A stretch of DNA of 64,000 nucleotides, from contig JAPWDM010000005.1 in the NCBI GenBank assembly GCA_035578155.1, forward strand, positions 13,730,832 to 13,794,831, read 5' to 3'. The translations under genes and the position numbers were made by a program. The DNA comes from Brachynemurus nebulosus. Its lineage: Eukaryota; Arthropoda; Insecta; Neuroptera; Myrmeleontidae. This document shows positions 34,776 to 46,537 of the stretch, piece after piece (position 1 is the stretch's first letter; every line of letters begins with the position of its first letter). The notes under the pieces are model-generated. The model had not been told where the DNA came from. It saw only the letters and a list, made by a program, of their open reading frames with translations, and did not search any database.

Positions 34776-35264
34776 GATCTGATCTAGATTTTCATTAATA
34801 TTTTTCATGTCTGTATCGCATTAGTGTCAGATTCGAATGCGGAAATATACCGCATTGAGTCTGGATTCGATGTAGATAGTCCTTTTGTTGGGAAAAGGCA
34901 CCGTTTAGTTCTAATAAATCGAATTTTTTTTAATTACTAAATTGTGTTAGCAAAACTATTTTTTTTATTGTTAAAAGATTAAAAAATATTACAGATATCT
35001 ATATAATTCCACTTATGTATCAATAGAAACCTGGCTAAGTTTTTAAAATAATATAAATAATTATTTAGTCTTGCTTTTGGTCTTAAAAACGTAAATGGAA
35101 TTTCATAGCTGGAACTATAGTGCTGACAATCGTGGTGGGAGCCGTGCTGGAGCCGTAAATCAGCACACGTTTACTACCACTACTGATAGATGTCAGTGAC
35201 GTCAATGCTGGTAACGGGTAGTAAACGCATCGGAGCCATCTATAGACCCAATCCGGTAATACAC
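34776..35264. other. Spacer with an 11-bp inverted repeat
   Basis: CGTTTACTACC at 35168-35178 is inverted at 35217-35227 in a GC-richer patch (35130-35260) that also has GGAGCCGTGCTGGAGCCG. The patch looks like part of an element, but I could not define ends. Confidence 0.4.
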
Positions 35265-35272
35265 ATTGTGCC

Positions 35273-35641
35273 TAGGGCTTGGAATACTGGTGTCTTTTTA
35301 TAATACCAGTATTTATTCGGTATTAATATTTAACATAATTTTGAATTTTTTTCTATAGAAAAATACTTAAAAATATGAAAGAGTATAAGATGTTTGGTCA
35401 TCTGTACATATGGAAAACATTAAGCAAAACTAAAGACATTGTAAAATTTATGATGCATCCGTTTACAGTCAGATACAAAATAGTCTATAGCTATTTAGTA
35501 GTAAATATAACGACTTATAGCGTAAAAATATTTAAAATACGTAATATTTAAAGTATTTGATTTTGTTAATACCGAAATCGAAATACCCCTGTATTGGAAA
35601 TTTTATCGGTATCCGGAAGATTTACCGGTATCCAAGCTCCA
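35273..35641. mobile_element. hAT-like MITE with near-exact 8-bp target duplication
   Basis: The ends are TAGGGCTTGGAATACTGG and CCGGTATCCAAGCTCCA, imperfect inverted repeats. The flanks are ATTGTGCC (35265-35272) and ATTGTGCA (35642-35649), identical in seven of eight bases. ATACCAGTATT and ACCGGTATCC words recur inside. 369 bp, non-coding. Confidence 0.85.
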
Positions 35642-35649
35642 ATTGTGCA

Positions 35650-36209
35650 CAACCAACATCACAAAGGACCCATGACAGTTTCAGCACGCTAGCTGAACCC
35701 AGCAATGAAATAAGCGTCGTATGATATGGTCTTTAGTTTTGGGATTACATTGAATGGCAGTGTTCTGGCCTTGTTATTTTTAGCAAAAAATGAAGAATGA
35801 GTATGGTTCGAGCCTATATTTTGTGAAAACAATTTACCAGTTAAAATTGGTGAATTTTGATTTTCCACTTTATACACAAATTATTTTTTGCGTATGGCAA
35901 ACGTTTATTTGTGGGATTATCAAAAAATGCGATCTTCTTATATATTGCTAACGTACTGGTCTGAAAGGTGTTGAACACAAAAAAAAAAAATGAAAAGAAA
36001 AAAAAGAAACAAATACATTGTAATAATTTTTTTATACTGTCTGATCGATACGTGTACATTTATTGGTAGTTGAAAATTTATTGTAAACCTGTTCAGATGT
36101 AAATATACATATAATCACATTTTAGGTAATTCATTAAAAAGCTGGTAACTGATTAAAAACATATTCATACTTTAAAAATACTAAGAAGAAAATTGAGGAA
36201 TCCAAATTA
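35650..36209. other. Spacer, nothing recognised
   Basis: AT-rich with A-runs near 35980; no feature supported. Confidence 0.45.
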
Positions 36210-36720
36210 GAGTCGTGGACACGAATTTAAAAAGTTTTAAAGAGCCATGGAGAAGAAGCTTTAAAAAGATTCAAATAAAAATTCCTGAAATTCTCTTGTA
36301 ATGGCGCACATGACGAATGAATGGTTTATTCTACCTACATTATAATAAAATTTGGAATCGGGAATTTCAGGAATTTTATTCGAATCTTTTTAGAGCTATT
36401 TCATCGTGGGTTTTTAAAACTTTTTTATTGGAAAATTTTTAGAAATTGCGATTATATTCAATGTAGTTTTATCAAACCTGTTTAAGGATCATTTCGCAAT
36501 TATCAACTTTCAAAGTGGTTTGTTAAAATTTTCAATTTTAACCACAATTCTGGAAATGTTAAAATATCCTGAAACGGTTAAATCAAATTTCACCAAACCT
36601 AGTTAAAAACCAACCTCCAATTAGCATCTTTCGTAAGAGGGGGTTTTAAGATTTTTATTTTTATTCTGGAAATCCTGGAATATCCTGGAAATTGTGGAAC
36701 CAATTTTCATAGAATTGATT
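36210..36720 (-). repeat. Inverted repeat and dispersed repeat shared with 23160-23470
   Basis: An imperfect inverted repeat pairs 36225-36295 (AAGATTCAAATAAAAATTCC) with 36362-36432 (AATTTTATTCGAATCTTTTT). The sequence from 36280 to 36720 matches 23160-23470 in reverse complement, including the CATGACGAATGAATGG and TCAACTTTCAAAGTGG blocks. The class is unknown. Confidence 0.55.
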
Positions 36721-37599
36721 AAGCCGATTTGGGAATAAATAGTAACAGATACACAAACACATACATTTCCAACATTTCCTTTAGTGGTTTGAGGTTTCAT
36801 TCACTGGAAATCATTTTCTTTACGTTAATTTTGGAATTATTGGTTGCCTATATTTCTAAAAGTACTTTTTTTTTCAAATTTCCTTGCTGATTTCTGTAGC
36901 GACTAAATTTGAACTCCCACCATTCTGAAAATTTGGATTTAAACTCATGGGATACCTCTAAAAATTTTCCGAATATAATAGTGATTTATTCTATCTCGCT
37001 AATTGGAGCCCTCATTCCGCATTTTTACGCTCTGGCCGCTAGAGCAAATCTTACTTACCTCCTTTGAATATTAATATACCTCTTCAATATAAAACTCATA
37101 AATCACTGTTTGAAAAAAATAAGAAATTCACGTATTTATATACTTATTTATGTCAATAATTCATATTCCAAAAATCGTTAATGTTCAATAGTGTGTAAAT
37201 CATACCAAAAATTTTTTTATTACTGATACATGTTTTTCTGATCAATTTAATGCTTCATTAATCATTGTTTATCTATCAAATTTCATTGAACGAAAAAAAT
37301 AAAAAATCAGAACTGACCTAAGATTAAAATGATGCATGGCGCGGAAGTGAATTTCAAAACAATTGAACGAATACAGTTACAAACTATAATGCAAACTGAT
37401 CAGGTTAAATGGTGAAGTACACAATATGGTTGGTACCTGTTACCTTTTTTTTGTTCTATGTAATATTATATCGATAATGTAATTCTTTCCAAAGTACGTA
37501 ATATACTTAAATTATTTTCAATATTTTTCAAAACAGGTTTTACTTTACAATTAAAACTTGATTATAATAATTTATTCGTTTCTACATGAACGACAGTGT
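36721..37599. other. AT-rich spacer, nothing recognised
   Basis: A GC-richer patch at 37010-37050 (GGAGCCCTCATTCCG, CTCTGGCCGCTAGAG) has no assigned identity. No gene supported. Confidence 0.4.
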
Positions 37600-37601
37600 T
37601 A

Positions 37602-39441
37602 GGGTTGACAATTTTTCGAAAAGCATTATAGTAAGTACCTACACGAAGAGAAAAATCACATAGTTTTTGTAGATAAAATTTCAGAAAAATTACCATGCTC
37701 TTTTATAATGCGTGCGCGATCGACGACCAAAATTTAATGTGCTAACACAACTTCTATCACACTCTTAAGTCTTATGCATATATGTTATAGTTTAATTCTT
37801 GTTGTCGTACTCTTTCATTTGCGCATCTGACCCGCAACCTTATGTTGCTTGGGCTGTACGCACTGAGGAACAATCGATCTTTTCCGACCTTCGATTCTTT
37901 ATGATGCATACAAGATGATTGGCAACAATATATTCTAATACTAAATATAGTGAAGTAACAGAATGATGAATTAAACGGTGACCGTGCTGTAAGACATTCT
38001 AATGAATACTGTTTGCACACCACACCACACCAGAAGTGACCAGCCTGGCTATGTTACTTGCCACACCAGCCTGGCTATGTGACCTTCATGTATGATTGTG
38101 TTGATACCTTCTGCAGCCTGCCTCGCTATGTGACAGCGTTGATACCTTCTCTTTTTTCTTTCTACTATTAGCAAATAGCATTTGAAATATTATAAGATAG
38201 CATGGTAATTTTTGTAAGAAAAACAATTAAAAAATATTTTTCTGTCGGCAATGGAACTTTTTACTGTGCTGTTTTACAAATTTTACGGAGCTAATATTAC
38301 GGAAAGAACATTCTATCCTTTAAATATTCTATGATTAATTATAATTTTTATATTTTTACCGTACAAAATTGAATATGTTCGCCTTTTACACGTCGATTGT
38401 AATGCTGAGCACAGTAATTTTTCTATGAATTTTCTCTCCGTGTATATTAAAGGACATGAAAAAACATACAAAGCATTAAGAGAAAAATTTATCTTATTTT
38501 TTTCTAGTCTTCAAGACAAAATTCTAGCAAAATTTTTTAATTCTGAATCATTTTTGAATGCTTTGTAAGGCGCATTCAAAGTCGAATTTAAAATAAGTAA
38601 ATAAACATTTTCTGAAACTGTGAATCGAAATCGTCAATATTTAATCTCTTTAAGTTGAGATTATCTATAATTTTATCAAAATGTTCGAGTTTTACTACTA
38701 TGGACCTTCAAGACAAACTTTTCATCAAAGAAAGTCAGGTATAGTTTGATTGAAATCAAATAATTTTTCTGGATAAATCAAGGACATATTAATGAAAAGT
38801 TTTGATGTTTTTTCCAAAAAAGAAAGTATGAATTTATTATATGGAAATTCACTGTCAAACTGTTCAAAAATAATGTAGGTATTTCTGTATACAGCACTGA
38901 GCATATCATTTCTTTACGTGCTAGATTGGGACCGGATAAAAAAATCCCAAAACAAAAATATTTAAAATTCCATAAATAGTTTAGTTTGCTCTAAATTGTA
39001 AAAAAAAATTTTATGTGGTGAATCGGGCCCGCATAAAAAAGTTTTATAGAAAATGCATGACTCAAAACGCTCAAAAATTCACGAATTTTTTCTAAGTTAC
39101 TTTTCTAAACAAGATAAGGAGATAAGACATTAATTTACACATGGGAAGATTTTATTACATTTTTTATAACATTACGAAAATTAAGATTAAAAAACTTATT
39201 GATCAAATAAATTATATTTTTAAACAATGTGCTGATTAAATGCTTAAAAACAGTCAATAAATGACTTTATCGTAAATTACTATTCACACTTCTTACTTTT
39301 TCTTATTTCCTTTCCTCATTATATACTTTGATGAACATTTAAAAAAAAAAAAAGTCCGCATAACAACAGTTTCTATTGCACTTTATTTTAGTTCGATAGT
39401 AAAAAGTACTGTACAGTAAAAGAGAGTATAATTGGCAACCC
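37602..39441. mobile_element. GGGTTG-end TIR element hosting a nested element
   Basis: TA at 37600-37601 precedes GGGTTGACAATTTTTCG and TA at 39442-39443 follows ATTGGCAACCC. The ends resemble those of 23781-25140. Removing the nested 37642-38442 copy leaves about 1.04 kb without a recognisable transposase. The nested copy sits only about 40 bases inside the left end. Confidence 0.65.
37642..38442. mobile_element. CACGGAGAG-family TIR element, copy 2 (nested)
   Basis: The ends are CACGAAGAGAAAAATCACA and ATGAATTTTCTCTCCGTG, between TA dinucleotides at 37640-37641 and 38443-38444. The interior follows that of copy 1 (5286-6034) closely, for example ACCATGCTCT, GCGTGCGCGATCGACGACC and TTACGGAGCTAATATTACGG. 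It also has an extra local repeat of CCAGCCTGGCTATGT around 38040-38080 and about 85 bases not in copy 1 near 37745-37860. Confidence 0.85.
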
Positions 39442-39443
39442 TA

Positions 39444-41106
39444 GGCACTGGTGCTACTAAACCATAACAGTATTATGTAGTTTGAGACCATTGCGCCAAC
39501 TTTACAATAAATTTCTTATAGTTTGATCTTAATACAGTAATTACAGAGTATTACAAATACCCAGCCAGCACTCAAAAGTGTATTTTTCCTGGTAGATCAA
39601 ACAATATTGAAACCTGTTCGATCCCACTTTTTCAACATAACTTCCTACGAAGGAATTTTTGTTTGGTTTAGAATCCGCGAAACTAATTGCACCGTTGATA
39701 TTTCCAAAAACATAAGTAGCAAAAATGATATAGCTAAATGAGTTTCCGGTTTCATTTATCTTTAATTAGATAAATTATTGCTTCTTGTACCTAGATAATA
39801 CTTATACGTACATAAAATGTCAATTCTCTTGGGAATCTGAATATTTTATTTACACACAAAATGGAAAGGTACATAGAATAAATCTTAAGAGCAGTAGCGC
39901 TCCATATATTATTGAAGATTTCTATTACTAAAATTTATTGTTTTGATGTTACCTACACTAAAAATCAAATGAGCAACAAAGACAGAGTGATCATTTGTAC
40001 CTTCCTCACTACAATTGCAAATCATTTAGTCATTTTACGTTAAATAAATATTAATTTCAAAATATACAGACACGTATAAAATAAAGTCAGTATAAGACTC
40101 ACTCTTAATTAAAGTTTCTCAGTATCCAAAATTGTGACCATGTTAAATTTGTTGTTCAGCTTTTAGGTTATTCCGAGGATATGCTTTTGGATTGTTTTCA
40201 CTCAAGCTTATTTTTGTTTAAACTACTTTACTTTAGGTTTATTTTGTTTTAGGTTATTTTATCTATAAGATTATTTGATCTAATATTGACCAATATATAG
40301 AATCAATATAACGGAATTAATAAAATTGAAATTAACGTACATGTACCTACATAAATGTACAATAATGTAATATAGTTACAATTTCTCTATATTCAATATT
40401 TGTATGAACGTTGAGTAGCCACTTAAGAAATATTATCAAAGTGAAAGATGAGAACTTATAAAATGAGTAGCCTATATAGTATGTAACTATTGAACAGGTG
40501 CGTTTTGCACAAATGTGAGACCTAAGATGTAGGTATTTATTATGTTAAAAAAATACGCTAAATTACATATTTAGAATTTATAATACTTATTTATCTAATT
40601 TATTATCTTTGTCTAATGTCAATTAAAGTTTATTAATACATTTCACTTCGTAATAATATATACTGTTGAGAAATTGTGCCTACATAGAAATTTAAAAAAA
40701 AAAAGTATTAAATAATAAACAAATACTATTTTTATTTTTGAAACTGTGACAATATTGTTTCGAACCGTTAGTTCATTTTCAAACAGAATAAAAATTATAT
40801 TTGATAAATGCCCTTATATACTAATTTTATCTACCTATACTTACGAAGGGGGAGTGATATATGGTGTGGAAGTGGAAGGGGCGGGGGTAGCGGGAGAATC
40901 CGAAGAACAAGGAAAACAAGATTACATTACGTGTGACAGATGCAAACAAACACGTGACAAAAGATTGAAATTGACAAACAGAGAATATTACAGAAAAGTA
41001 CAATTTTAAAGGTTTAAATAAATTATAATATTGAAAATAAAGTTAAACTGTAAATATCGGTGTAGTCATTTAAAAGGTGATCGGAGTTATGTTTATTTAT
41101 TTCCTT
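39444..41106. other. AT-rich spacer, nothing firm
   Basis: A frame at 40746-41009 contains a purine-rich, Gly/Glu-rich stretch followed by a C-x2-C pair (TCDRCKQTRDKRLK). It has no recognisable family and no second zinc-ligand pair. Nothing else was seen. Confidence 0.4.
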
Positions 41107-41389
41107 TGCTTCTAGGATTGTTAACGTCTGTCCTTTGTTTGCCTCGTGTAGCACGGTAATTTCCCGTTCTGGTGTGTGTTCGGTGTCAAATTTTGAAAAC
41201 CGGAGAGCAGAGCATTTCAGATCCTATAAGAATAAGAAATCCGACTCTGCTTTTGCGAGGCATTTAACTGACACCGGAAACACACCAGAACGGGAAATTA
41301 CCGTGTTACACGAGGCAAACAAAGGACAGAAGTTAACAACCCTAGAAGCAATAGTTATCAGAGAGAATGAACAGGAAAACTATAAATAA
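41107..41389 (+). pseudogene. Penelope-like element fragment (GIY-YIG region), head-to-head
   Basis: From about 41191 to the TAA at 41387-41389 the plus strand encodes the C-terminal part of a Penelope-type GIY-YIG endonuclease. Diagnostic pieces are RRAEHFRSYKNKKSDS, FARHLTDTGN, VLHEANKGQKL and TLEAIVI. The order (R-x-x-EH, then a K-rich linker, F-A-x-HL, VLH, KG-x-KL, LE) is that family's. The segment 41270-41350 is repeated in reverse complement at 41107-41187, directly upstream, where the catalytic GIY and YIG core should be. The element is thus a 5'-truncated piece joined head to head with an inverted piece of itself. Penelope elements are known for such rearranged, partly inverted copies. 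Confidence 0.82.
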
Positions 41390-41395
41390 AGAGTG

Positions 41396-42144
41396 ACTAC
41401 AAAATTTCGCGCCTTTTGGAGACCTCATGAATCCGATTCAAAAGTGATTATCTGCAAAATTTTAAGTTAAGCATAGTTTTTGTTTTGGATATATAACAAG
41501 TCGAATCTGTTAATTAAAACATGTTCACGGCAATATGAATCCAACATTCTTAGAAATCTCGTTCATTATGTTCAAGATTCTTAAACAACCAAAGTGTATC
41601 ATCTTCGATGTAAAATGTTCCGTTCTTTTCGAATCTGTCATTGTATTTTGTCAAAAGCGTTGTTCAAGTGAGGCATATAACTAATTTTACAGGAAAATAT
41701 CGGGGTTTTTGCTTAAATATACGATTAATCGGTGTTTTTGTACTGGAGACTTAACAAATATCAAGAAATACTCCAAACTTTGAACCAAGCGCTTTTGAAT
41801 TAAAAAGTAAATGTATATTTCTAAGAAAGATTAGGTTTGGTTATGTTATTGAAATGTATTTCATGAATATGTAAGTCTCTTTACCACGTGACGGTACTAA
41901 TCCAGACAGAGGTATAATTATATTTTTTTCGTTGTTTTTTAATATTTTTGGCTAAATTTCTCCTACTTTAAAGTATCACCATAAACTATCATTTACGTCA
42001 TTTTTAAACAAAATACATGAGGTCCCCAAAAAAGGCGAAAAATAGGGTTTTTCCTGGGAGAAGAACCCTATCACTAAGAAAAGAAGAATTTCGACTATTC
42101 CCCAAAAAGTCCAAACTTTTATTAGTGGACAATTTTCATCTACC
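41396..42144. other. Spacer, nothing recognised
   Basis: No gene or element supported. Confidence 0.45.
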
Positions 42145-42152
42145 GTCTAACA

Positions 42153-42387
42153 CAGGGGTGGCCAACCCAAATGATCTTGCGGGCCACTTTGGAAGTGCGT
42201 CATAACTCCGCGGGCCGCATATAAAATGATGTGTCCGATATACTATGTATTTTTTAACACATTGTTTTTCACTATCTTGGTAAATAGAAAATAAACCTAA
42301 TTTGTATAAATGTGATGAATCTCGCGGGCCAAAAAAAATTCAAGGCGGGCCACATGCGGCCCGCGGGCCGCGGGTTGGCCACCCCTG
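42153..42387. mobile_element. hAT MITE with exact 8-bp target duplication
   Basis: GTCTAACA at 42145-42152 is repeated exactly at 42388-42395. The element starts CAGGGGTGGCCAACCC and ends GGGTTGGCCACCCCTG, a perfect 16-bp TIR. GCGGGCC words recur in both orientations near both ends (for example GCGGGCCGCAT and ATGCGGCCCGCGGGCCGC), which suggests reiterated subterminal binding sites as in autonomous hATs. 235 bp, non-coding. Its near-perfect ends and duplication indicate a young insertion. Confidence 0.96.
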
Positions 42388-42395
42388 GTCTAACA

Positions 42396-42955
42396 GTCAC
42401 TAATAATCGACAATTTTTTGAGTGAAAACCAATTTGTTAAGATACGTTTTAAAAAAAAAAACTCTTTCCCAGTTGATTAGAACCATGTTTCGCTTTGTAT
42501 CGGTGACTTTTATGCCAAAAAATTTTGTACACCTGTACATTAACATACGTGTATATACCATAGAACGTAAAACAGGAAGCCTATTTTTCCTTTCGATATG
42601 CTATTTTATAGTGAATATAATAAAATGTTATAGATTTCTATATAAATAGATTATACAACATTGGTAAAAATTGTATGCGCTATGTAATTACACATGTATG
42701 GACTTGTACGGATTGAAATCAACTGAACAACCAATCTTAATTAATGTTTAATTAGTTTCTCATTTAAAACATACTACAAACATTGTCTGTTCGCAACGAA
42801 GAAATTAATTAGGTGCGTAAAGGCCTAAACAGACGGCAGTTTCAAAAGTAATCGTCTTCAAACTAAGCTGGAAATTTTTTTTCACATACATATATGACTT
42901 ATTTCAGAAATTACCTTCTCAACGATTTGTATCACAAATCGATAAATTTGATAAT
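42396..42955. other. Spacer, nothing recognised
   Basis: AT-rich; the open frame at 42422-42649 lacks motifs. Confidence 0.45.
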
Positions 42956-42958
42956 TTA

Positions 42959-43228
42959 GGCCCATTCTACACAATAGTACCGCTCTCCGTACGATCGCAG
43001 TTCGAATAAAAATATTTTCATACCCTAAAAGTAAAATAACTGAACATTGTCAGTACAAGATTGCTCCGATAAAATATTATCTGAATGATATCGGTACTGG
43101 GCTGTGATCGAGGCCGTGACTGGAACCGTAGTTGGATCGTAAAGATGATACACTCATTATTTCCTTTGTACGAATATTTTATCGAACTGAAAGTGTATCT
43201 CGAGCGACACCATCGTGTGTAACGGACC
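42959..43228. mobile_element. PIF/Harbinger-like MITE, TTA target, diverged
   Basis: TTA lies at 42956-42958 and 43229-43231. The ends GGCCCATTCTACACAATAGT and GTGTGTAACGGACC are imperfect inverted repeats. The subterminal words CGAATAAAAATATTTT and AATATTTTATCGAAC parallel those in 27913-28372, so the two belong to one wider group. 270 bp, non-coding. Confidence 0.78.
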
Positions 43229-43247
43229 TTAAGAATATAATATCTCT

Positions 43248-43284
43248 ACCGCAACTCCCTGTATAAGATAGCGAATTTCCAAGG
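43248..43284 (+). repeat. Short decayed left end of the Helentron-like repeat
   Basis: The string ACCGCAACTCCCTGTATAAG followed by ATAGCGAATTTCC matches the family's left end (CGCAGCATCCTGCATAAC, ATAGCGAATTTCC). Nothing of the middle or right end follows. Confidence 0.5.
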
Positions 43285-43479
43285 ACTAACCTACTTCAGT
43301 TCAAAAAATACCACAGAACATAATAAATAATTAATAGTTAGTTGGGTTTTACATTCGTTTTCCAAATTTTTGTCTAATACAGACCTCATTCAAATCATTT
43401 CTTGATTCACAAGATTATCCACCCACAGTCTATCGAAATGTCAGAATATTGTTTAAGACAAACGACAAAAAATTGTTTC

Positions 43480-43620
43480 TTATTATTGTGCAAAATTTCA
43501 TTTTCATAAAGATGTCAAAATTTTGAGGGTATGATAGATAAGATAGATTAACGGATGGTCGGACGTACATGCCCAAATAAAAGGATCCCGAGAGTTCCAA
43601 AATATATTATTAGTCAGAAC
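43480..43620 (+). repeat. Copy of the GACGAACAG dispersed repeat
   Basis: TGCAAAATTTCATTTTCATA, then GATAGATTAACGGATGGTCG, GACGTACATG, AAAGGATCCCGAGAG follow the module order of the copy at 26440-26600 but are more diverged. Confidence 0.45.
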
Positions 43621-44289
43621 CTGATTAAAGGGAAATTATTACAATGATATCTTTCTTACATCCGGTATAAACACCGTTATTTAATTTTTCTCGAAAGCCA
43701 ATTCACATTTTATGTGATCTTTTCCGCTCTTTACGATATTACAATGAAAAACTACGTTATTGCGTTTGGGATTTCCAATTCTTTAAGTGTTACAGATTTA
43801 TTGGATAGAGAGTAACTATAACAGAAAAGAATAAATGTTGAAGAATTTATGTGCAATGTAATAATTTTTATTTTACAAAATGTATCTAATTTAGATAGAC
43901 GTTAATTAATTTATTAATTGATTTATTTTAATTACATAATAAGTACCTAATAATTAAATTTAAATAACCACCGTCACTTTGCGATAAGGTTTTACCATAA
44001 ATGTTAGAGCAACCATAAATGTTATAATGTGTAATTTCTTCTTATGGATCTGTGGGTATGCATTCAATAAACATTATCTGATTTTATAGCAAAACTTTTA
44101 GTATGTAACGATAAAATTTGATTAGAGAGTTTGTTTTTTAAAATTATAATTATAAATTGGAAAAGTAATAATTAAAACAAAGTATAAGTGATAGTTTCCA
44201 AATCGATTTTGATTTATAATTTGTTGGGTAATATAGTTTCCGTTATGATGTCTGACAGTTGACACACAAAAACAGTTGAAAGTAGCGAT
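43621..44289. other. AT-rich spacer, nothing recognised
   Basis: No feature supported. Confidence 0.45.
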
Positions 44290-44890
44290 GTACAAATGAA
44301 ACACACTAGTAACCCTAGTGTTGATCTTGAGTGATTTTGTATATGGTACTGATCTTGATCTAGGAAAAAATGCAACAGAAGTCTTTTCTCTGGGGTTCTT
44401 TTATAGTCATTTTTAGTAAAAATTAAAAGACCCAACTCAAAACCTATAATTCGCTTCCAATCTTATCATTGTATCGTTTTATTTTCAATTCCTAAGGCAC
44501 TAAAAAATTTTTGTAACCTTGATGGCGTCATCAAATAAAAAAAATTATTTTTTCTTAAATGCTTTAATGAATTGTTTTTAATTAGGGTGACTGATTGGAT
44601 TTGGATAATTTCAGTGTGAACTTTTTATTTTTTCTATTAAAATAACACAATTTCTTTTATAAATATGACTAAATCAACAGAAGTCTTTTTTCTAGTGATT
44701 TTATATGATAATTATTGGTAAAATGAAAAGGACGACTTAGAAAATAAAAATTTGCTTCCAAATTCATCGTTTTTGCATATAATTTGGAAGCAATTACGAT
44801 TTTTAAAGCATTGTATTTCAAAATTTTAGTGATTTTTGATGTTTTCGAACAAAGTATAATAAAATTTGAATTTGTCACCATCAAGCGAGT
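44290..44890. repeat. Degenerate tandem repeat family, locus 1
   Basis: Two units of about 340 bp share the order AACAGAAGTCTTTT, TTTTTAGTAAAAATTAAAAG or TGGTAAAATGAAAAG, TTCGCTTCCAA or TTTGCTTCCAA, then CATTGTATCG or CATCGTTTTTG. The same order, and the block GCACTGAAAAATTTTAGT followed by a GACGT-type word, occurs at 57420-58070. Strong divergence between units implies an old array. No coding potential. Confidence 0.6.
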
Positions 44891-44901
44891 AGCGGTTGCA
44901 A

Positions 44902-44912
44902 GGGGGGGGGGG
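44902..44912. repeat. Run of 11 G, context shared with 33884
   Basis: TGCAA, eleven G, TC as at 33879-33896. It is followed here by TGGCCCCCATAACTACCCTCC, giving a short G-rich to C-rich dyad. Confidence 0.7.
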
Positions 44913-45735
44913 TCTGGCCCCCATAACTACCCTCCTGTATCCACGATTAATTGACCACCTATAACATATTTAAATCTAATTCTCACCTCAGCCCCATCTA
45001 AGGTCAAAATTACACTATTATGAGTTTAGCGTCACGTAACCGGAAATGAAACTGAAGGAAATCGTCCCGTTAAATCACAGAAAATCTGCAGATTTGATTA
45101 CAAGCAGTTTAAGATTATACTAAGGTGAAATCTCTTATAATTTTGAAAATTGAAAAAATGTTAGTATATGTAGCAACATTTTATGTAATTTGCCTTTAGA
45201 TAATTCAGTTACTGATACACTATGAGAAGCATAAAACCAACCGTCTTTTATATCTTTTATTAATAAATAATTTATTGACAAACCAAGTATAATACATAAC
45301 TGTACTGTTAAATATCAATATAGTTTTTAATATTTAAGACTTATTGTTAAATTTATCTTACAAGTATTATATTGGCTGATTCAAGTAAACCGTTCAGAAA
45401 TCTACGGTCTTTCAAAAAAAATAATTTAATTTTAACATGGATATGATTTTGGATTGGGATACACTTGAAAAAATTAATGATGCAAGACATTTCCATGATT
45501 CAAGCAATCTCCCTGTAGCGAAGAAAAACTTTTGACTTTTATTAGAATTTTTTAATTTTGAACATTTTTGCTGTTTCTAGTAATATTGGAAATAGACATC
45601 AACATTCTTATTTTAAATGGATTGTGGAAATTTTTACATCAAATTCGGATTTTTTCGATTCGAAACGAATTTTATCTGTATCTTTTACAAAATTTAGAAG
45701 GTATACGGTAAATATGTAATCATAGTTTAATGTAA
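44913..45735. other. AT-rich spacer, nothing recognised
   Basis: No gene or bounded element seen. Confidence 0.45.
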
Positions 45736-46537
45736 AATACTCCTGTCGCAGCATCTGCATAACATAGCGAATCTCCAGATATTGGGCACTGGCGGATCTC
45801 ATCTAAGACCTGTATCCATTTAAAATAGTTTAGCTTTCTAACAGTGAAACAATTTTTAAAATCAGGTCAGTAGTTAATTTTTGGCGCTTTTGGGTCTTCA
45901 GGACCCTAACGAATCTGATATAGTGTAGCATATATCGATTTAACATCCATTTATTACATTACATAACTATAGTTTTTGATTTTTTTTCTAGGAATCCAAA
46001 TACATATAAATTATATTTTCTCTCTAAAGGAGGACATCATACAAAAATTTCCTTTCCATAACGTACTCTTAAAAATCTGACTAATTTTAATTTAAAAAGA
46101 TGAGACAGAGCTATTGTTATTATAACACATACATACATATTGAATAACTAACTAGCACTTGTTTTAGCTAGAAAAGAATTGCCAAAACGATAAAACATTT
46201 ATTGTAAAAAAAATTCAGCAAATTTCTTAATTTTTCTTAAAAGCTAGTTCACTTAGTACAATGCTTTAAAAGCTTATGCAATTTTTTACGCCCTTTCCAA
46301 TGATGTCAAAAAAAATTTTAAAAAATTTTGAATTCTAGCCAAATTTTGCAAAAAAAAAAAAAAAAAAAACAAAAACAAACTAAAAATGGCGAAAAATGGC
46401 CAAAAAACCTACTTCTGGGCATCCGACGTGGCCGGCTAACGAACTTAGCCGAGCCACTCCGGATTCCAGCTCATAGTCCCGTCTTACCATAAGAGCTGCT
46501 GTAATAGATGAATTTCCAAAATGGAAATTCGCTAAAA
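45736..46537 (+). mobile_element. Helentron-like dispersed repeat, copy 4, enlarged
   Basis: The left end AATACTCCTGTCGCAGCATC then TAACATAGCGAATCTCC is at 45736-45776. The right section, from GCCAAATTTTGC at about 46340, through TGGGCATCCGACGTGGCCGG and ACCATAAGAGCTGC, to the hairpin GAATTTCCAAAATGGAAATTC and GCTAAAA, ends at 46537. About 500 bases between them (45790-46290) are not shared with other copies: either captured DNA or an insertion. AAATACT directly follows the right end and AATACT precedes the left end. Confidence 0.75.

Noticed and set aside
40746..41009. 87-codon frame with one C-x2-C pair
   Set aside because: No second ligand pair or known family; the glycine/glutamate-rich part is purine-rich low-complexity sequence.
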